Positions 48,672-59,185 of a stretch of DNA of 64,000 bases are shown here, in pieces. The first letter of the stretch is position 1. Each line of letters opens with the position of its first letter. Source of the stretch: Halichondria panicea (Eukaryota > Porifera > Demospongiae > Suberitida > Halichondriidae); assembly GCF_963675165.1 (NCBI RefSeq), contig NC_087381.1:1364001-1428000 (forward strand), read 5' to 3'. Both the position numbers and the translations under genes were made by a program. The notes below the pieces were generated by a model. The model made no database searches. It saw only the letters and a list, made by a program, of their open reading frames with translations, and was not told the DNA's origin.

Positions 48672-49537
48672 CTTGAGAGACTAAGCTCACAGTCATCTTT
48701 TTTGGTCATTATCACTTTGTCAGTACAATAATTGTCTCGTCATGTTAGTTACGTAAGTACTCCACCATCATAAGTTGTATATAAGAATGCGGTTGTGGAT
48801 GTTACCAAACTGATTGACAATAATTATCTCAGAGAATAATCAACGTCAAAAGTTCTTATGAGAGAGAGGACAAAGACGACGGACCAGCTTTCAATTTTTC
48901 AGACTATACGAAATATTAACTTTCCTCACAGTTATACGGACATACAGAGTCATTTAATTTATAAAAGTCTTGCATCGGATCGATCCATTGCATGCTGTTT
49001 AATCAGCTAAAGTAGTTCCGTATAAGAATGAATCGAATCTGATAACAATATAGAGTCAGTAAGAAAGGCACATCTTATCTATAGCCATAGAGCCATGGCT
49101 TAGATTTATGGAATATAGATAATGATACATTTTATAAATCTCTCCTTAAGGCCACGTTAGTTGCATACTTGTTTCAGATCAACCTCCCTCCTCGGTTTTG
49201 CTCACCTCCTCAATTAAGTCATTATTGCTGATTTCAGCCATTATTTGAGTCTTTTTTTTGGCTGACATTGCATTATTTTACCATGTGCCATGTACAAGTT
49301 GCATTGTGCACCAAAGAGCCAGTGCGTAAAAAAGTTATGTTCAGACTCCGTCCTTTTGTGTATTTTCGTCAGTTAAAAAAACAGGATATGACGTCATCAA
49401 ATAATAGGATAATGGGTAATGAAGACCTCCCTCCCTCATCGGGGTTGAGCTAGTATTCTCATCTGAAACAAGTATGCAACTAACAGTGGCCTAACATTCA
49501 ATGATGTAGCAATATCCCCAAATCTGCATTATTCCAG
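48672..49537. other. Downstream region of gene B
   Basis: Probably the gene B 3' untranslated region followed by AT-rich intergenic DNA. At 48860-48891 there is a scrap of gene B's own last exon (GAGAGAGGACAAAGACGAC, then GGACCAGCTTT). A 61-codon frame at 49268 has no features that support it as a gene. Confidence 0.5.
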
Positions 49538-51215
49538 ACATCACATATATTTTTTACAATCATCCCCGTTTTCCTTACTCTACTTCTGGAAGTGTGGGTG
49601 GGTTAGCTTCCGCTGGTAGACTGGAGTTGTTTTATAATGGTCGATGGACGGCAGTGTGTAATAACAGCTTCAATCCAAATGATGCAGTGGTGGCTTGTCG
49701 TCAGCTGGGGTACTACTCAGTACGGAACAGCTGAAGCGCTAGGGCGAGTATTGCTGCATGGTGTATGACCAATTTCTATATATACAGCTGGTGCAATTGT
49801 ATTTATCCCCCTATATATAGTTTCTCTCAACCATCATCAACCACTCCGACGTGGCTGAACGAGCTTCGTTGCTTAGGAAATGAGAGTAGATTGATTGATT
49901 GTCCTGCTAATACTACCAGAGTTGAAGATTGCCCACACTCACAAAATGTGGCCTTCGTCTGTACTGCAAGTAAGTAATGGATTACATGTATATATACAAT
50001 AGAGGCCAAATTAAAGTTTCTGTTCCGTTTGCGTAAGATAGCTGATTAGATTGCATGCATGCAAAGGCCCGTTTTTCCGCCTACACACATACCACGCTGC
50101 AGTTTCGTGGTTGCATTGTTTACACTCACAGCATGTAGTAATTGCCTTAATCTAATTAGCGGTTTGCGTAAGTCAACACACTATTGCAAGCACATACACC
50201 AAAATATCTGTAGAGTATACGTAAACGGAACATAAACTTTAATTTGGCATCTACTGTACGTGTAGTGTAGTGTGACGTTGCTGCAGTATATATAATGATA
50301 TAATTATATACGTAATGCATGACACTATAATTATTATTATAGCCGGTTTTATAATAATGCATTTTGTGCTGCATTCCTATCAGATGGAAACCTGAGGCTG
50401 ATAGGCAATTCAAGCCAAACAAAAGGCTTCTCTGGCAGACTGGAGGTTTATTACGATGGACAATGGGGGACAGTGTGTAACAGCAGCTTCAGCTCAGGTG
50501 ATGCAAGAGTGGCTTGTCGTCAACTAGGGTTCTTAACCTACGCTCAATACGGAACAGTTGGAGCGCTAGGGTGAGTACTTGCATGTGTAAGCTCATCATT
50601 GAGTAATGTTGGAAACTGTATAAATAGCCTTTCATGCATGACTTGCCATCAAAATTAATCATCCATCTTGAAGAGTTACTTTATGGTATCAATCAGAAAC
50701 TTTAATGCAGTTTCAATGAAATCTCATCAAACTCTTCAACATGGCTGGACAAGCCTCGTTGCTTAGGAACTGAGAGCAGACTGCTCGATTGCTCTCCCAG
50801 CACTATCGGAATTGAAGATTGCAACCACACACAAGATGTGGCCTTGGTGTGCAGTTTTACAGGTAAACATGATCGATTAATGCTGTACAATTGCAAAGAT
50901 TAATGTTGGCTGAGAGGTGCTATATACATAACTCAGAATTCAATCGACGTATTATTGCACTAATTTGATGACCTATAGTTATATTAACAATGCAGTTGTA
51001 GCTATAAAATGTACTTGAAACGTGTGATAGATGCATGCACATTATTTTAGTGACACTTATTTACCTGGCATAATTACTTTTATGCAGTATCTACTTTCTC
51101 ATCCAACATATCAATCAGCATTGGAGTGAGTGTTTCTATCATCATCATAGTTGTAATTATGCAATTGTTGTATGGTTTCATAAGAAGAAGACGTCGCCTC
51201 CTATCCAAGACGTAG
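49538..51215 (+). CDS. Two-SRCR transmembrane protein, 5' part not found, possible frameshift
   Basis: Five exons are visible: 49538-49743, 49821-49969, 50384-50570, 50711-50862 and 51088-51215. The first and second pairs each code for one scavenger receptor cysteine-rich domain: GRLELFYNGRWTAVCNNSF / WLNELRCLGNESRLIDC and GRLEVYYDGQWGTVCNSSF / WLDKPRCLGTESRLLDC. The last exon codes for a membrane helix (ISIGVSVSIIIIVVIMQLLY) and a short basic tail (RRRRR), ending in TAG. Two problems are seen. The first exon is out of phase with the second: the frame breaks after RQLGYYS, giving a stop, and its donor would be GC (AGG|GCGAGT). No signal peptide exon is recognisable upstream. It is either a decaying gene or the visible end of one with a sequence error. 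SRCR membrane proteins include the sponge aggregation receptor. Confidence 0.62.
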
Positions 51216-51246
51216 TAATAATGCTATGTCGACAACTGACCTATAA

Positions 51247-51252
51247 AATAAA
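51247..51252 (+). promoter_or_regulatory. Candidate polyadenylation signal
   Basis: AATAAA lies 32 bp after the stop codon of the SRCR membrane gene, a plausible distance for a short 3' untranslated region. Confidence 0.5.
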
Positions 51253-52111
51253 TAGCTAAAACTATCTTGTTGACAATGTCCTAGGTACAAAGATGTGAAA
51301 TTATACAGTTTTTTGAACATATTTTTTTAGTTATTATCACACTTATCTTATATCTTATTATCACTATAATTAGGATTCATCATGATTGTAAGTATAGCCT
51401 CGTTCCCATGCAGACTGAGTTGTCTCTAAAATAACGCTAGGTCGACTTCGATCAACTCATTGCCGTTAAATCGTTTTCAGTTGTATAAATTGTAAGAATG
51501 TTATAGGTTGTGTATTCATTGGACGTGGCCTCAATATAAACTATAGCGGCTAAACCAACTAGGCTGTGCTGTAGTGATTGTATAGACTTTGTTTGATTGT
51601 GAAAATGGTTAGACCCTGCTTTTTTCCACCTATTATTACATCAGTTATTCTTTAATTCTTGCGTATAATTATTCTCGGATTATTCTCATAAAAAATCTGA
51701 ATTTAAAACGTATAGACATGAGCACACAACTGACACAAGACATAATTAATGTGATTTCTCAATGTGATTTCTCAGTGTTATTTTGCTGACTTGAACTTGA
51801 ACTCACCTTTAGCTATATTTTTTGCCATGAGAACGTCATATACTAAACTTAATGTAATGATCTTACCACATCACATTGTGCCTATAATTAACCCAATTAC
51901 ATAAGACATCAACCCCTATTAATAACTATGCTTCCAAACATAATTTATTAGGGCCTAAGAAGCATCTTGTTGTCATGAGTGCCACACTGCATAACTACGA
52001 AATATTTCCTTGTTTAATACAGTAGTGTGGCTGCACCTGTATTACACTGATAGTGAATGCATGCAAGGCATTTGTTGGCAGTTCTGGAAGCCACCAGCTC
52101 TTGCTCTTGTT

Positions 52112-52367
52112 AGGGTTGAGTGCTGGGTACTGAACTGGTACTGGATTGTCATGCAAGAGAGCGGTGGTGGAGGAAGTGCATTCTACTGTTGGCTGGTAAA
52201 TGAGTCAACATGCAGACATACAAATTAAGATAATTATCTAGGGTTGAGTGCTGGGTACTGAACTGGTACTGGATTGTCATGCAAGAGAGCGGTGGTGGAG
52301 GAAGTGCATTCTACTGTTGGCTGGTAAATGAGTCAACATGTAGACATACAAATTAAGATAATTATCT
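52112..52367. repeat. 128-bp near-perfect tandem duplication
   Basis: Two adjacent copies start GGGTTGAGTGCTGGGTACTG and end AAGATAATTATCTA. I see a single C/T difference (…AACATGCAGAC vs …AACATGTAGAC). It lies about 550 bp upstream of gene C. Confidence 0.9.
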
Positions 52368-52909
52368 AAAGCTAATATCAATATCGTAGCCTATGATTAT
52401 TACATCTAGTAGCTAGAGTTTAGCGTGGGAATGCACGCACACTGCATGTAGTCAGTTATACCACTAATAATTATGTTCGTTGATATTGTCGATCTATACC
52501 CCTATTTTATTAATTAAAACTCAGCAACTTTTGATAGACTCTAGAGAGTGGAAAAATATGAAAAGAATTACAGTACTAGTTGGCATAACCTATCCTGTTA
52601 AGGTTCACTAATGACGCCAAATATTGCTATTATTGACATACGCGCGTATGATAATCATATTAAGAAGACAAACTACTGTTTTAAAACTTAAAATGCAATA
52701 ATAAGAAGGGTTGCTTTCCTCTGTCCAGTATGAGAAGTATTTTATTATGAGATGACTGATAAGTTGTATCCTATATGTGTCAACAACACGTACTGTTTGA
52801 CTGTCACTATTTAAGGGTGCTGTTTTTTCAGAATCATCAGTATTTTACACCGATTTCTCAGTCTGCTATACACGTTTCTATTCGAGAGGTGTATATAGAG
52901 CTACTGAAA

Positions 52910-55900
52910 ATGTTAAATAGGTTCTTCTTCCTGAAGGTGTTTAGCCTTATTTTGAGTCTAATCACCTGCTCTACAGCACAAGCCCCAGCAACTCCAGGGC
53001 CAATTGCTTTCACCAGAGATTGTCCAGACAACTTGTCCTGCCCACGTGACGATGGTACATTGCAGTGCTACTCAAGATCACAGCTTTGCAATGGAAACCA
53101 AGACTGTGTGGGAGGCTCTGACGAGGGACTCAATTTGAACGCATTGGACTGTGAGTGACTTCAGCTGTTCATTTGAGCAATTTATACTATTGTGCATGTA
53201 TGTAATACAATGCTTCACATGCACAGGTACTGGAATTTTCACTGGAAGAACTACTGCACCAATCGCTTCCTTTGTGTGCGGTGCTGGAGTTGTTGTGGAG
53301 CTGGACGAGCTGTGTGATGGTGTTGATGACTGCGGTGGTGGTGATGACGAAGAAACTGCTCTTTGCGAGAGTGAGTTTCATTGTGCAAGCTTATTTATTA
53401 TAAAAAATTATGTTCGTTGCAGACAAGTGCTTGTTTCCATACTACGGGTCTTGTTCCTTTTCAAGAGAATGTATCTTTACTGACTTGGACTTGAATTGTG
53501 GTTTGTGTCGTCCTGGCTGGGCTAGAAATCCTGCTGTCCCATTTGGAGAATGCTTATGTAAGTTTTCTGTCTACTGCATGCAGTCCAGCTCACCGTAATA
53601 ATTGCACATGTTATGCAGTTGCTCGGTTCCGTTTCTCACTGACCACTTTCTCTGTGGATGAGAATAATGGTCCACTCGTTGGATCTATCACTCTGGACAC
53701 AGCTGGTCAACTTGATCGGGCCATTTCAGTAGTCGTTCAGACTAATCCTACTGGAAGTGCAATTCGTACGTACATGTGCATGCATGCATTATAGACACTC
53801 CTCAGTAAGTATTTTCTGATTGCAGCTGTCTTACTGCATGAATACTCCTATTTGGCATGATCATGCAATTTGTTCCACCTATTTCAAGCCACTATGTAAT
53901 TATATCTCTCAGCAAGAGTTCTCAGTGATATAGCTATTATAATTATTATACATAATTATAGCTGTAGCAAAATAGATGATGACCTGCAAGTCATGCATGT
54001 TTCTTGTATATTTTATTATGGCTGTGTATAATTATGAGTTGTGTCTTTCCCTCACAGCTTTTACTGACTACACACCCATTGTGACCACCCTCCTCTTCCC
54101 AGTAAATTCCGTAGGAGGCACTACGATCAATTTCGAAGTCCCCATTATTGATGACCCCAATTGTGAAAATTCCGAGACATTTGGTCTGTCTGCTACTATA
54201 GTAGACAACCTCGGAAACTTCACCGCTGGTGGAGATACAGCGACTGGTGTCATCATTGATAATGATAGTAAGTATAATTATAGAGAATTAAGCTAGCAAT
54301 TGTGGATAATTATAATAACTACAGTGAAATAATTATAGCTTGACTTCATCATGATGCAGTATAATTACACATGCATGCAGTACAAGCTTTGCTATTACAC
54401 GTTCACTTTTCTTGAACAGATTGCTTCATTGGATTTCAATTTCCTGATTACACTGTGCCAATGGAAGGAATCACATACATGGACGTTTGTCTGGTTACAA
54501 CTGGGATTGGGCAACTTACCTCTTCTTGTCAAGTACAAGTTAGCTTGGCACAATCTTTGTTTGGCCAGCTTCCTTCCGGCAAGACACAAGCAATGAGTAA
54601 GTTCTCTGTATAATGGGTAGTGTACTTGAAATAAAGGTTAAATGTTCACTTCAGCACTTGAAATAATGGTTGCATATTCGCTTGAGCATTAAATATGGCT
54701 TATTAACACTCTATTGTAGTTCCTGGAGATGCCACTCTTTTGAACCCAATGGACTTCACTTTCGGCCCTGGTCAAGCAACAATACAGTGCCTCAACATAC
54801 AAATTGAGGCTGACGCAATTGCTGAAGGATCTGAAGTGTTCCAAGTAAACGTAAATGGCCTTGGCTCTGGTGGATCTCCTTGTGATATTGATCCGAGTAC
54901 TGATGAATCACAAGTGTGCATACCAAGTGGAGGTATAATGAAGATTGCGTATTGAGTTATAACCGTGAGTTTGTTATTTCCCTTACAGATATTGAGTTTC
55001 AGTTCTCTGAAAATGTGTATAATGTTGTTGAGGGTGGTCCTGGATTTGTATTGGTGTGTGTTGACTTGATAAATGGCTTCATTGCTGTTGATACACCCAT
55101 TACACTGACCACTAACGACATTTCTGCTAATGGTGAGTTAGTTGTGACTCTGTTTCCATGATTTCACTGTATTTTGTTTTATACAGCTGACATTCCTGAT
55201 CAGTATGGATGTATCGACTACTTCAGTGCACCTAACCCCAACCCCATTATCTTCCCTGCTGGGACATCACCTGGAGTTGCAGGCGCTACACAGTGCAGTA
55301 GTATCACCATCAACGACGACAATTGTTGTGAGCTCACTGAGAGCTTTGGTGTCACCGCTTCCTCTAACGATCCTGATGTAATGTTTCCTAACGGAGATTT
55401 TGCCATTGTCAATATTGAAGATAACGATTGTGAGCGAATTAAATGTCCTGCAATTATTTTTGCTCAAATACATGTAGAGTAAAATTATAAGTTTAATGCT
55501 CAAATTATTGTAATTAATAATATACATTTTCCATTCTTTAGTTAAGATATTTGGATTCATTCCAACATCTGTGACTGTGCCTGAAGGCGTTACTGCTGAG
55601 TTGGCAATACAGATAGTCAACAACGTGGTGGTGACAGCTGCTGTTTCACCTGTCACTGCAACCTATAAAATACTTCCTGGTGGAACTGCAACAGGTGCAT
55701 AAGAATAAAATCATAGGAAGCTAGTCTAGAGTCTTAATTGTTTGATAAGAAGTTGTTTTTCGATGAAAACATAAATTCCATAGCAACTATAGCGGGGAAA
55801 ATTATCAGTATACGAGGAAGAATTTTGATACAACTTTCATTTCATGTGTTGCAGGTGGTGGAGTGGATCATAATGGTGTTGATGGAACAGTGGTGTTCCC

Positions 55901-58900
55901 ACCCGGATCTGGACAGGGTTCTCAACAACCGATCTTCATTCAAACATTCGATGATAATAATAATGAACCTACTGAGACTATCTTAATAGAGGGATGTGCT
56001 GATGCTCCAGACACGTTTGCTCCAAATATGGCTACAGTTGTTATTATCGATGATGATGGTGAGAAATCATGAATTCTAATTCACTACCATTAATTACTTT
56101 GTACTGTGCAGTGTGTGAGGTTGGATTTGAGATGAGCACTTACTCTGTTCTGGAGAGTGCTGGAATGGTCGAGTTCTGTCTGGTCAAACTTAATAATGTT
56201 CAACTCTCTGGACCTGTCGATGTGCTGATATCCACGTCTGCCTCTCCTACTACTGCTGACAAAGACCCTGCCACTGGTAAGTGAAGAACAATCATGTATA
56301 AATGCATGTGTGTTTTTACAAACTCTAAAAATAAAAACAGCTCCCTATAATTATATAAATGTGCTTAGCTATACATAATAAATTATTATGTACAATTAAA
56401 GCAAGCCAAAAGCATTTATATGAAACATTTTTGCAGCTGGCTCTGACTATGTTGTGAAAAATTCCGATGTCATACAATTTACAACTGGCTCTACCCGTGA
56501 ATGTCATATTTTCACCGTTATTGACGACACTAATGATGAGCGTACTGAAAACTTCATGTTGTCTGCCGTTAGCAGTAACAGCGCTTCTCTTGCAGTGACT
56601 GGAATAACTAGTGCAGAAGTGTGCATCCAAGACAATGACTGTAAGTTAAGACAAAGAAATGCGTGGACACTAATGTAGTTACCGTATTCTATTCTCCTAT
56701 ATTAGTGATCGTATTCGAATTCGATATGTCTGTATACACTATTGAAGAGGGAGGACCTGCCATTCAGGTTTGTATCAACCTTGTGGAGGGAACTCTCACT
56801 AGAGATGTATTTGTCGATGTGGATAATGTGATTGGACAGGGAACTGCCACACGTAAGTGCAAGGCTATAATCATGATGTAATAAGTCATATTGGCTACCA
56901 TATTCACATTCACCTAGCCTGCTAGTACGTACATGTATACATGTATATAAATAGTCACTATAATTGCGTATATTCCTTACAGTTAACATGGACTACGTTG
57001 TGGTCAACCAACCCCTTCTCTTCCCCTCCGGCTCATCCTCTGGTCCACCACCTTCCCAGCAGTGCTTCCCACTCCAGACAATTGATGACTTCAATGTTGA
57101 AGACACAGAATTCTTTTTCCTCTCTGCTACCTCTCCCGATCCAGAAGCTGAGTTCACACCGGGGGGAGATACTGCACGTGTGGACATCATCGATAACGAT
57201 CGTAAGTTTCTTTAAATAGGAATTGCTGGCCAGACTCAAAATACACAGATAAACAGACTATAAAATCAACCGACTATTATATAACTAGTAACCGTCCATG
57301 TGCATGCCTCGAGTTAAAATGATTGGCTTGAAAAAGAGAACAGGTCAACTTATGAATAATTACGTTATATCTTCATGCTTATTATTATAATTATACTCAA
57401 ACTTTTCCTCACAGTGGTACCTATCAGGATTGTGCCTGCTCCCGGCCTTGGCATACCTGACTTCACCATCCTTGAGTCGAATGGTCCACAACAAGTGTGT
57501 GTTGAAATCCAAAATCCCTTTGGACAAGACCATCTGGAGAAGTCAGTTTTTGTTACCCTCAGTACTGCTGACGGCACTGCTACGAGTAAGTCAAGTCACA
57601 GCACATTGTTTAGCTTATTTATATGTAGCAACTTAAAAATTATTCCTCAATATCTAATTCGCAATTAGCAATAACCTGTAATCTTTTGGCTTTATCATCA
57701 CAGGTCCTGCTGACTATTCCGCAATATTTCAGCAATTCATCTTTACTCCTGCCAATCAGAATGATCAGCTCTGTGTTAACATTCCCATCATTAATGATGT
57801 TATCTGTGAGGGTGATGAGGTGTTCACTGTCAGCCTAACTTCAACTGACAATTGCGTTAACATCCTAATGCCATCTCAAGGATCTGTCACAATTGTTGAC
57901 GATGATGGTAAGTTTTCTTAGAATTGGAAGTAACTAAATACTATGTTCCCTCCTTCTATAGTTGCTGTGGTTGGCCCTGATCTGGGTGTGGTTCACTACA
58001 ATGTGACTGAGCGTCTGGATGATGCCGTATGGATCCCTATTCGTCTCAATGGACAGAAGGGACCTGGACGTCAGTGTGTTGTGGAAGTGAGGACCATGGA
58101 TGGAACAGCCAGTGGTAAATATTGTTACAATCAACATCTCTCAGTGAGATAATTATATTGAAATCTTATACCCACCTTCTCCTTTTTCACAGCTGGAATG
58201 GACTACACTAGCATGATGACAACTCTTACCTTTGACAATGCTAACGACCTTCAGACGTTCCATGTTGAGATTCTTGATGACACAATATGCGAGGGCCATG
58301 AGTCTTTCTCTGTTTACCTCAGTACCTCTAGCGAAGGGTGTCAAATCTCTGAAAGTGAGCTGATTGTTTACATCTGGGACGATGAGCTGCACTTTGGTGA
58401 TGATCCTCATTTCAGTATTGCTCTTCCCGGTGGCAAGCTTCTCTGCTACACTGTACAAGGAGAACACGGATTCTCTTTCAACCTAATCAACAACGAAATG
58501 ATTGTCATGAACTCCAAGTTTGTTCCTGATGCTCGTCGATCTGAAGTGACTTGGCTCGGCTCCATGGGAATCATTGTCCAAGACAGCCAATACAAGGGAT
58601 CCAACAGCACCAAGCTACGATTTGAATCCTCTGAGAAAAAGATCTACATTGATGATAAAGTGTCTCTCGAAGCAAAGAATATTGAAAAGCTTACTTTCTC
58701 CAATGGTAAACTTAGCATATCTGAGGCCCCTCCAGCAACTGGATTCAGATATCCTTCCGTAATGGTCGACCTCCAAGATGTGGAGATCAGCTTCACAATC
58801 AAATTCACCAACCAACATTTGGATATGTACTGGCACAGCACTGGAAAGAAGATCATTGACTCTCATGGACTAATCGGTAAGTAATTGGATAATTAAATGC

Positions 58901-59185
58901 AAAGAGAAGTACTTCATGTTTCAATTGCTGTATACAGGTCAATTTTTCCGTGATGGAGTTGAGATTGATGAGGTGCGTAAGATCCTGATTATGCCCAGTA
59001 AGGAACCTGTCCCAGTGATGCGTCGTCCTGTCTGGGCCTTCATGGAGAGAGAGGACAAAGACGACCAGCTTTGCTGGACCGCCATGAATCCTGGATACCA
59101 GGGAGAGGGGCTTATCGATGGCTCCTACTTTGACTACCTTGTCGACGATGTCATGTCCACTGACTTCAAGTTCAACAAGCAATAA
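52910..59185 (+). CDS. Gene C: secreted LDLa / Calx-beta protein with an ITIH-C-like terminal domain, 20 exons
   Basis: Exons: 52910-53150, 53227-53370, 53423-53557, 53619-53765, 54058-54267, 54420-54596, 54720-54932, 54989-55132, 55187-55429, 55542-55694, 55855-56058, 56112-56276, 56437-56640, 56706-56852, 56983-57201, 57415-57585, 57704-57907, 57962-58114, 58193-58876, 58938-59185. They join into 1,401 residues, all introns in phase 1. Signal peptide MLNRFFFLKVFSLILSLITC; LDLa units (QLCNGNQDCVGGSDEG and ELCDGVDDCGGGDDEE); cysteine motif CLFPYYGSCSFSRECIF; eight Calx-beta repeats, each from two exons (residues about 174-1157); ITIH-C-like domain with [18 protein letters not shown] from about 1158. 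It lacks the EGF block of gene B. Likely a calcium-dependent extracellular adhesion or matrix protein. Confidence 0.85.

Larger units (their letters stand above)
51216..52909. other. Intergenic region between the SRCR gene and gene C
   Basis: At 51259-51353 a stretch (ACTATCTTGTTGACAATGTC…) resembles the end of gene B's coding sequence and 3' flank (48613-48715). At 52020-52240 there is a block similar to 59405-59600. The remainder is AT-rich and shows no gene. Confidence 0.5.

Noticed and set aside
55267..55656. 129-codon minus-strand frame over gene C
   Set aside because: It is a shadow of Calx-beta exons 9 and 10 on the other strand and crosses an intron.
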